Assembly: GCA_038240875.1 (NCBI GenBank)
Contig: JBBRGG010000195.1
Span: 1-6,624, forward strand
DNA: 6,624 nt
Source of the DNA: JBBRGG01 sp038240875
GTDB lineage: Bacteria > Planctomycetota > Phycisphaerae > Phycisphaerales > UBA1924
Direction: 5' to 3'
The translations under genes and the position numbers were made by a program. Within the stretch, counting starts at the first letter, position 1; each line of letters starts with the position of its first letter. Of the stretch, positions 1-4,393 are shown piece after piece. The notes under the pieces are model-generated. The model was not told the origin of the DNA. It did not search any database and was given only the letters and a program-made list of their open reading frames with translations.

Positions 1-62
1 CGGAATTCAATGCAATTGGTATTAGAGCTTCTCTTAGAATGAAGAAGTAAAAGGATAAACAC

Positions 63-185
63 ATGCCAGACGCCTGTGCCACGAGAAGAGACTACTCATT
101 CTCTGAGGGCAACGCGGTTGAAATCTGGGTTGTCTTGGTACTCTTGCTCTTCGAGAGAGGATTAAACTCTATTTTCTCTGCGTAG
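63..185 (+). CDS. Candidate small hydrophobic protein (40 aa)
   Basis: An ATG at 63 opens a 40-codon frame ending in TAG at 183-185. An AAGGA motif at 51-55 sits 7 bases upstream of the ATG, which is good ribosome-binding spacing, and an in-frame TAA at 48-50 rules out a longer product. The peptide has a charged N-terminal half (MPDACATRRDYSF) and a hydrophobic run (VEIWVVLVLLLF, about residues 19-30), followed by a short tail ending NSIFSA. The run is short for a full membrane span but would suit a small membrane-associated peptide. I recognise no family. A frame of this length arises easily by chance, so the call rests on the ribosome-binding site and the hydrophobic core. It faces the terminator of the PEP-CTERM gene and has no obvious partner. 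Confidence 0.27.
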   Translation: MPDACATRRDYSFSEGNAVEIWVVLVLLLFERGLNSIFSA

Positions 186-253
186 CCTTACTTGTTTTTT
201 TCAGGTGTAATTCATATCAACCTTAGCCATTGTATGTTTGGACGTAAAAACAA

Positions 254-280
254 CCTCGCCCTGGGGTTACCAGGGCGAGG
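254..280 (-). terminator. Rho-independent terminator of the first PEP-CTERM gene
   Basis: A perfect 11-bp GC-rich inverted repeat (CCTCGCCCTGG at 254-264, its complement at 270-280) encloses a 5-base loop. Read on the minus strand, it is followed by TTGTTTTTACG (243-253), a U-rich tract. It lies about 90 bases past the stop codon of the minus-strand gene ending at 369. On the plus strand no T-run follows, so it acts in one direction. Confidence 0.88.
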
Positions 281-368
281 AAGCGTCAGGTTCTGAGTCA
301 TTGCCCTATCCAGCGTTGAGACCAATGGGCAAGCCCAGCGGTACAAGTTGGAGAGGAAGCGTCACCAT

Positions 369-1211
369 TTAGCGGCGACGACGGACAGCGACGATGCCGC
401 CGAGTCCGAGAAGGGCGAGAGCGCCTGGGGTGGGAACAACGTTGATGAAAGCGGTGGTAGTAATGATCGAGGTCTGGAGCCCAGCGATGTTCTCGGCCTG
501 AGTACGGAACCATGCGAACTCGCGAAGGCCAGTCGTCGGGTTACGACGCAGTCCGAGCAAAGGAGCGTCGACCTCCATCGTGCGAAGGCTGGTGTCAGAG
601 CCGAGAGTGATGGCGAGGCGAAGAACTTCAATGTCCACGAGTTGGAAGCTGAAGGGCGCAGCAGGGGTAGAAAGGCTGAATGGAGCCTGGCCGACAGAAA
701 TGCCACCAGCAGAGTTGAAGTTGTTCGCGGCAGTGACACCGGAGGTTGCGCCAACGCCAACCCAGTTGGTCGGGGTGTTCTGAGCACCGCGACGGTAGGG
801 AATACCCATGATCACGTTGTTGGTGTGGCCACGCAAGATGTTAGTGGTGGAAACGCCAGCGGCGGCGAAGGGGGAGATACGGCCGTAGGGGTTGGTGATA
901 CCAATAGCGCCGGGGGCCGCGCTGTTGCCGCCGAGGTTAGCGAAGGCGTTGAGTGTGTCACCAGGAGCGTTCAAGTTCCAGTTCGAAACGGTGGGCTGCA
1001 TGTTGGCAGTCGCGAGGCCTGCGGGCGCCGTGGTGCCGGTGTACGAGATCAAAGCGCGAAACTCAACTGACTGGCCTGGGAGGGCGTTGATGCTGCTAGC
1101 CCAAGAATCGCTGCTGCCAGCGGTCCGAACCTGGAAAACCAAGGTCGACTGCGCGGAAGCGATGGCAGCAATGCCAGCGACCGCAACCATACCAACAATC
1201 ACGTTCTTCAT
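369..1211 (-). CDS. PEP-CTERM-type exported protein, paralog A (280 aa)
   Basis: This is a secreted protein of unknown function carrying a C-terminal surface-sorting tail. I chose the ATG at 1209-1211 (MKNVIVGMVAVAG) because GGAGAG at 1218-1223 sits 6 bases upstream and the signal peptide then begins directly: K2, a hydrophobic core, and ASA before Q21 as the likely cleavage site. An upstream in-frame ATG at 1251-1253 would add 14 residues in front of the signal and is rejected. The mature part lacks cysteine, is rich in Gly, Ala, Asn and Thr, and is probably beta-rich. The end shows VPTPGALALLGLGG (259-272) followed by RRRR (277-280). This is the layout of PEP-CTERM proteins, which exosortases recognise and cut, but with PTP in place of PEP. 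Blocks shared with the paralog at 1756-2589 include PTVSNWN (73-79), the STTN-x-LRGHTN stretch (121-131), TNWVGVGATSG (148-158) and IEVLRLAITLG (194-204). It has its own terminator and appears monocistronic. Export and sorting are inferred; no enzymatic motif is visible. Confidence 0.9.
   Translation of the reverse strand: MKNVIVGMVAVAGIAAIASAQSTLVFQVRTAGSSDSWASSINALPGQSVEFRALISYTGTTAPAGLATANMQPTVSNWNLNAPGDTLNAFANLGGNSAAPGAIGITNPYGRISPFAAAGVSTTNILRGHTNNVIMGIPYRRGAQNTPTNWVGVGATSGVTAANNFNSAGGISVGQAPFSLSTPAAPFSFQLVDIEVLRLAITLGSDTSLRTMEVDAPLLGLRRNPTTGLREFAWFRTQAENIAGLQTSIITTTAFINVVPTPGALALLGLGGIVAVRRRR
739..772 (-). repeat. 34-bp perfect match between paralogs (copy A)
   Basis: These 34 bases are identical to 2123-2156. 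They encode most of the TNWVGVGATSG block, the most conserved part of the two PEP-CTERM paralogs. Identity at synonymous positions over this length exceeds that of the surrounding sequence. This points to strong constraint, recent gene conversion or chance retention. Confidence 0.8.
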
Positions 1212-1285
1212 GTGTCTCTCTCCGAAGGGAATTCCAACGAGCCGGGCACACAACTTAGCATGCCTAGCGAACGTTCAACGTCAGT

Positions 1286-1313
1286 ATGGTACCGAAACCA
1301 TTCTCTACGTCAA
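1286..1313 (-). promoter_or_regulatory. Candidate sigma-70-like promoter of paralog A
   Basis: On the minus strand, TTGACG (1308-1313, 5 of 6 matches to the -35 consensus) is followed after 16 bases by TACCAT (1286-1291, 4 of 6 matches to TATAAT). The -10 box lies about 75 bases upstream of the start codon, which would leave a moderate leader. The -35 match is good and the -10 match is weak. Planctomycete promoter consensus is not well known to me, so this is only a candidate. Confidence 0.33.
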
Positions 1314-1570
1314 TACATAAACATGCATCTTGTTGCGTTCTTTTTGCAAACTTGGTTGCATAACACGATATTCGCATTATGATAGGCATATATCTACGAT
1401 CTTTCGTACCTCTATAGGGCAATTCGCCAGTGGTTTTGCTTGCCCATGTCAGATGTAGACGAGGTACGGCTCAGAAAAGTCGATTTTCTCGCGATCGATT
1501 TCAGGCTGCATGCTGTGTAATTGAGCGTGAATCTGCGTGGTTATAAAGATGTGCCGCGCGACGTTGCGCG

Positions 1571-1597
1571 AGTGTGAAAAACGCTTGTTTTCACGCT
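1571..1597. repeat. Hairpin downstream of the paralog B terminator
   Basis: An inverted repeat with a 10-bp stem (1571-1580 with 1588-1597, GTGAAAA/TTTTCAC at its core and one G-T pair) encloses a 7-base loop. It lies 19 bases beyond the main terminator hairpin in the direction of minus-strand transcription. No U-tract follows on either strand, so it is not a second intrinsic terminator by itself. It could protect a 3' end or bind a protein. Confidence 0.5.
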
Positions 1598-1616
1598 ATG
1601 AATGAAAAAAAACAAA

Positions 1617-1645
1617 CCCCTTCTTGGAATTGAACCAAGAAGGGG
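1617..1645 (-). terminator. Rho-independent terminator of paralog B
   Basis: A perfect 11-bp stem (CCCCTTCTTGG at 1617-1627, complement at 1635-1645) encloses a 7-base loop. On the minus strand it is followed by TTTGTTTTTTTTCATTC (1600-1616), a strong U-tract. It lies about 110 bases after the stop codon at 1756. It separates this gene from paralog A, so the two paralogs are probably not one transcript. Confidence 0.9.
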
Positions 1646-1755
1646 CGAGTCTTCATCTAGCATTGCGAGCTATTTCTCGCGGATCACTGGCATGCACCAC
1701 TCACAACAAAGTCAAGAGGTGGTTACGTGTCAGCATCGCTGGCGAGCATAGTTGC

Positions 1756-2589
1756 TTAGCGGCGACGACGAGCGGTGACCAAGCCACCCAAGCCCAAGAG
1801 AGCAAGAGCGCCAGGAGTGGGAACAACGTTGATCAGCGCGGTTTCAATCGTGACTGCACCGGTGACAAGACCAATGTTGTCGGTGGCCGAGGCATGCCAG
1901 TTGACCGAGCGGACACCATTGACTGCACGGTGACCTGGGAGAGGAGCATCAACGGTGAGGGTGCGGTCAGCGGTGCCACCGAGAGTGATAGCGAGGCGAA
2001 GAACCTCGACGTTCTGGGTTTCCTGGCTGTATGGAGGATCGACAAGGGGGTTTACCTGGCCGAAGGGCTTGTTGCCAAGAGCGATACCGCCAGCGCCGTT
2101 GGTGTTGTTCGCGCCAGCGGTGCCGGAGGTTGCGCCAACGCCAACCCAGTTGGTCGTGTTGTTCTGTGCAACGCGAAGGTAGTTGATGCCAGCGACGAGG
2201 TTGGTGTGGCCACGAAGAGCGTTGGTGGTCGAGATGCCAGCGACGGCGAAGGGAATGATGCGGCCGTAGTTGCCTGAACCAGCGACTACGCCACCGGTGG
2301 CGGGCGAGGTGCCAACGTTACGGAAGGGGAGGAGCGTGTCGGTGGCGGAGTTCCAGTTAGAAACGGTGGGCTGGAAGACGAGGGCCGAGATGCCGAAGGC
2401 TGGGATGGAGCCGGTGTAGGTCGATAGAGCGCGAAACTCAACGGTGGAACCGGGGAGAACGTTAAGGTTGGTGGACCAGGCATCGGTGCCGAGCTGGCGA
2501 ACTTCCCAACGCAAGGTCGTGCCATTCTGAGCGGCGGCGACTGCAGCGATACCGGCGAGAGCGACCAAAGATACGATCACATTCTTCAT
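1756..2589 (-). CDS. PEP-CTERM-type exported protein, paralog B (277 aa)
   Basis: This is a tandem paralog of the protein at 369-1211, also without known function. The start is set at the ATG at 2587-2589 (MKNVIVSLVALAG): GAGGAG at 2596-2601 lies 6 bases upstream and the signal peptide begins there, with AAA before Q21 as the probable cleavage site. An upstream ATG at 2709 would put 40 residues, including two cysteines, ahead of the signal and is rejected. The mature chain lacks cysteine. VPTPGALALLGLGG (256-269) and terminal RRRR (274-277) form the sorting tail, identical to that of paralog A over the motif. By eye the two proteins match at about half their positions. The best-conserved blocks are PTVSNWN (74-80), STTN-x-LRGHTN (120-130), TNWVGVGATSG (146-156), VEVLRLAITLG (194-204) and VDAPL-x-G (213-219). 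Most variation is in loops of differing length, as expected for a beta-rich surface domain. Cell-surface or matrix location is inferred from the signal and tail. Confidence 0.9.
   Translation of the reverse strand: MKNVIVSLVALAGIAAVAAAQNGTTLRWEVRQLGTDAWSTNLNVLPGSTVEFRALSTYTGSIPAFGISALVFQPTVSNWNSATDTLLPFRNVGTSPATGGVVAGSGNYGRIIPFAVAGISTTNALRGHTNLVAGINYLRVAQNNTTNWVGVGATSGTAGANNTNGAGGIALGNKPFGQVNPLVDPPYSQETQNVEVLRLAITLGGTADRTLTVDAPLPGHRAVNGVRSVNWHASATDNIGLVTGAVTIETALINVVPTPGALALLGLGGLVTARRRR
2123..2156 (-). repeat. 34-bp perfect match between paralogs (copy B)
   Basis: This is the partner of 739-772 in paralog B, in the same orientation and reading frame. The flanking bases differ at once on the right (CGTG here against CGGG) and within a few bases on the left. 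Confidence 0.8.
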
Positions 2590-2707
2590 GACAATCTCCT
2601 CACAAACCAAGTGTGCGGGCTTAGCCCAATTTCCCATGACGCTGGAAGAACGAACGACTCGTTCCTGACAATGGAAGAGGTACACCACGGCGCAGAGAAT
2701 GCCAACC

Positions 2708-2737
2708 ATTTTGCAAAGTGATCCGCACAGATTGCAA
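2708..2737 (-). promoter_or_regulatory. Weak promoter candidate of paralog B
   Basis: On the minus strand, TTGCAA (2732-2737) and CAAAAT (2708-2713, 4 of 6 matches to TATAAT) are 18 bases apart and about 120 bases upstream of the start codon. An exact TTGACA exists further up (2830-2835) but has no -10-like box at 16-18 bases. Neither is strong; this one is listed because both boxes are present. Confidence 0.2.
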
Positions 2738-2892
2738 TTTTGTTGTGTCGAAGAGTCATAAATTCATCTGTACAGGGTATTTTTGAGAGAGAAAACCACC
2801 ATAACGTGTGATTTTTTTCTTGCGCAACGTGTCAAAACATCGCATTCGCTCTCTTTGATATTCATTATTGAGATGCTGGTTGGGCGCAGCTG

Positions 2893-2945
2893 AGCCGCCG
2901 AAGGGCGAATCTCTTCGCGGCTTGGCAAACCCTCATTTGTTGAGG
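2893..2945. repeat. Hairpin pair in the thyX upstream region
   Basis: The first inverted repeat pairs AGCCG-c-CGAAG (2893-2903, one bulged C) with CTTCGCGGCT (2913-2922) around a 9-base loop. The second pairs CCTCA (2931-2935) with TGAGG (2941-2945) around TTTGT. Neither is followed by a T-run, so they are not intrinsic terminators. I recognise no riboswitch or known RNA family here. Confidence 0.45.
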
Positions 2946-2986
2946 CACCTCGCTCGCAGGCAAGTTCACTCTATGTGACAATCTTT

Positions 2987-3040
2987 CCAGATGAGAATGT
3001 GGCCAGATGAGAATGTTGCCAGATGAGAATGTGGCCAGAT
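2987..3040. repeat. 16-bp tandem repeat, about 3.4 copies
   Basis: The unit CCAGATGAGAATGTGG occurs at 2987-3002, 3003-3018 (G to T at position 15) and 3019-3034, followed by a partial CCAGAT at 3035-3040. The unit length is not a multiple of three and no ORF runs through it, so it is noncoding. Each junction creates the palindrome TGGCCA, or TTGCCA in the variant. Direct abutment without spacers and the short unit exclude a CRISPR array. It may be a minisatellite produced by slippage or a set of protein-binding sites. Confidence 0.93.
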
Positions 3041-3158
3041 AGGCTGTCTGGTCATTTGCTTACTTGCAAGGTTTTTGTTAAGTCGCAGGCGGATGGCACT
3101 AGGTAGCTCTGAGCTGAAAGGGCCTTGGGAAATCCTCGAGCTCTGCCTAGAACGAGCC

Positions 3159-3180
3159 CACTTGCAGTTCTGAGCAAGTG
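3159..3180. repeat. Perfect inverted repeat upstream of thyX
   Basis: CACTTGC (3159-3165) and GCAAGTG (3174-3180) are exact complements around an 8-base spacer, about 80 bases before the chosen thyX start. It could be an operator or a leader hairpin. No U-tract follows. A 7-bp arm can also occur by chance in this length of DNA. Confidence 0.4.
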
Positions 3181-3262
3181 CGTGATCTGCAGAATAGCTC
3201 TGGGAATGGCTACGCTGGTTACCGACTGACGTTTGCCAGGACGCACCTTAGGAATGACGCTC

Positions 3263-4333
3263 ATGGAACGGCCCGCGTTTAATGTCAACCAAACTCACCC
3301 GGCGTCATCTGGCTCTCCAGCAGCCTTTCCATTTGACAACGCTCAACAGCAACCCACGGCTAAACCTGTCGAAGTGCTCGCGAGTTCACCTGATTCGCTT
3401 AGGCAGCATTCGTATCAAGGCGTTGCTTCTGGATTGCGTAGCGAAGAATCCACGCGCGTGCCAAGTGAGCGGCTATTGGTCGATGTGATGGCGGGCGCGT
3501 CGCGCATCGAAAAGAAAGTTCTTGATCATGGCTTCATCGCGCTGGTTGATGTCATGCCTCGATTAGTTCCCGAGGGACAGACCGCCGATCAGGCAATCGT
3601 GCAAGCTGCGCGCGTTAGCTATGGCGACGGCACGAAGAAAGTAAACGAAGACCGCGGCTTGATCCGCTATCTGCTTCGCCATCGGCACACAACGCCACTC
3701 GAAATGGTCGAGCTTAAATTCCACGTTGCGATGCCGATCTTTATTGCGCGCCAATGGATACGCCATCGCACCGCCAACGTTAATGAATACTCCGCGCGGT
3801 ATTCCATGGTCCGCGATCGCTTCTATCGCCCGAGCCTCGAATCTGTCCGCAAGCAAAGCAAGGCCAACCGTCAAGGCGGCGACGACACTTTCTCTACTAC
3901 TGACGCGCAAGACATCCAAACCGCCAACGATTTTCTTGGATACCTCGAAGAAGTCGAAAAGGCCTATGGCAAGTACGTCGGCCTGACCGAACGGGGCGTT
4001 TCTCGCGAGCTTGCTCGCATGGGCCTGCCTGTCAGCGTCTATACCGAGTGGTACTGGAAGTGCGACCTGCACAACACGCTGCGGTTTTTGTCGCTTCGGC
4101 TCGACCCGCACGCGCAGCTTGAAATCCGTGCGTATGCACAGGCGATGCACGATTTGATCGCGGGGATCGTGCCTTTGACTATGGAAGCTTGGCGAGATTA
4201 TGACTATGAGTCGATGCACTTGACGCGGCTGGAGATCGAAGCGATTCGGAGCGGAGCCGCACAGATTAAAAGTGAAAACTCACGCGAGCAAGCCGAGTGG
4301 CAGGCAAAGCGCGAGAAGCTGGGCTTGGCGTGA
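3263..4333 (+). CDS. thyX: Flavin-dependent thymidylate synthase ThyX
   Basis: ThyX makes dTMP from dUMP in the cytoplasm, taking the methyl carbon from methylenetetrahydrofolate and reducing power from NADPH through FAD. From the start chosen here (356 aa), the core begins near residue 80 (RIEKKVLDHGF). It shows AARVSYG (115-121), RHRHTTPLEMVE (139-150), the signature RHR-x7-S as RHRTANVNEYS (167-177), and R-x-D-x-HAQ-x-EIR (279-289) in the C-terminal FAD/dUMP-binding part. Start choice: TTAGGA (3248-3253) lies 9 bases before the ATG at 3263. An ATG at 3254 is too close to that site, and a TTG at 3233 lacks one. An ATG at 3488 would give 281 residues, nearer the usual size, but has no ribosome-binding site. 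The first 75 residues are rich in Ser, Pro, Gln and Ala and probably disordered, so the true start may be 3488. The gene stands alone and converges with the minus-strand operon 60 bases downstream. The enzyme assignment is secure; the N-terminus is not. Confidence 0.95.
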   Translation: MERPAFNVNQTHPASSGSPAAFPFDNAQQQPTAKPVEVLASSPDSLRQHSYQGVASGLRSEESTRVPSERLLVDVMAGASRIEKKVLDHGFIALVDVMPRLVPEGQTADQAIVQAARVSYGDGTKKVNEDRGLIRYLLRHRHTTPLEMVELKFHVAMPIFIARQWIRHRTANVNEYSARYSMVRDRFYRPSLESVRKQSKANRQGGDDTFSTTDAQDIQTANDFLGYLEEVEKAYGKYVGLTERGVSRELARMGLPVSVYTEWYWKCDLHNTLRFLSLRLDPHAQLEIRAYAQAMHDLIAGIVPLTMEAWRDYDYESMHLTRLEIEAIRSGAAQIKSENSREQAEWQAKREKLGLA

Positions 4334-4352
4334 TTGTGGGTTGAAGTCTGAA

Positions 4353-4375
4353 AGCCGCTGTTTGTCTAGCTGGCT
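4353..4375 (+). terminator. Weak terminator candidate after thyX
   Basis: An imperfect 7-bp stem (AGCCGCT at 4353-4359 with 4368-4375, one bulged T) is followed by GCTTTATT. The stem is short and the T-run poor, so termination here is uncertain. It lies in the 60-base gap between the convergent genes. No good hairpin with a U-tract serves the minus-strand operon in this gap. Confidence 0.28.
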
Positions 4376-4393
4376 GCTTTATTGGAGTCGGGT

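Larger units (their letters stand above)
1..368. other. Left intergenic region, mostly noncoding
   Basis: This AT-richer stretch contains no ORF with a recognisable product. It holds one candidate 40-codon ORF (63-185, plus strand) and a strong minus-strand terminator hairpin (254-280), both listed separately. The 186-253 segment has a T run at about 196-203 (plus strand), but no GC-rich stem precedes it, so it is not called as a plus-strand terminator. The minus strand shows only ORFs of about 20 codons or fewer. The left edge cuts the region, so what lies beyond is unknown. Confidence 0.6.
1212..1755. other. Intergenic region between the two PEP-CTERM genes
   Basis: This 544-base gap contains no supported gene. 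Next to the left gene (1212-1350) lie its ribosome-binding site, a weak promoter candidate and a TTTGCAAA palindrome (1343-1350). The middle (1312-1440) is AT-rich with no clear motif. On the right are a second hairpin (1571-1597) and the terminator of paralog B (1617-1645). Between the terminator and the stop codon at 1756 (1646-1755) I see nothing notable. Confidence 0.6.
2590..3262. other. Long divergent intergenic region before thyX
   Basis: This 673-base stretch lies between the divergent paralog B and thyX. No ORF in it is convincing. It contains, from left to right, the leader of paralog B (2590 to about 2740), AT-rich DNA with a T run (2812-2818), a hairpin-rich patch (2893-2945), a 16-bp tandem repeat (2987-3040), a perfect 7-bp-stem hairpin (3159-3180) and an imperfect longer pairing between 3099-3113 and 3136-3150. 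A 26-codon plus-strand ORF (3093-3173) lacks a good ribosome-binding site and is not called. No thyX promoter is clear by eye. Confidence 0.6.

Noticed and set aside
348..1070. Long plus-strand open frame opposite paralog A (240 codons)
   Set aside because: It is antisense to a gene with clear signal peptide, sorting tail, ribosome-binding site and terminator. Its product is a compositionally odd Gly/Val/Ser-rich sequence with no recognisable domain.
1212..1253. Upstream in-frame start for paralog A
   Set aside because: It would place 14 polar residues before a complete signal peptide, and the ribosome-binding site belongs to the ATG at 1211.
1521..1548. Plus-strand promoter (TTGAGC with TATAAA) for a small RNA
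   Set aside because: The spacing is only 15 bases, and the downstream hairpins at 1571-1645 have their T-tract on the minus strand, so no plus-strand transcript end is evident.
1624..2277. Long plus-strand open frame opposite paralog B (217 codons)
   Set aside because: It mirrors the antisense frame of paralog A and follows from the codon usage of the true gene. It also begins inside the terminator hairpin of paralog B.
2590..2709. Upstream in-frame start for paralog B
   Set aside because: The 40 added residues have no match in paralog A and would bury the signal peptide; GAGGAG is correctly placed for the ATG at 2589.
2987..3040. CRISPR array
   Set aside because: The units are only 16 bp and abut directly without spacers, and no cas gene is present.
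3093..3173. 26-codon plus-strand ORF as a possible thyX leader peptide
   Set aside because: It has no good ribosome-binding site and no run of regulatory codons, and attenuation of thyX by a leader peptide is not a known mechanism to me.
3052..3288. Minus-strand 78-codon ORF overlapping the thyX start
   Set aside because: It has no ribosome-binding site, no recognisable domain and overlaps the 5' end of thyX on the other strand.
3563..4219. Minus-strand 218-codon frame inside thyX
   Set aside because: The plus-strand frame encodes an unmistakable ThyX; the reverse frame has no recognisable features.
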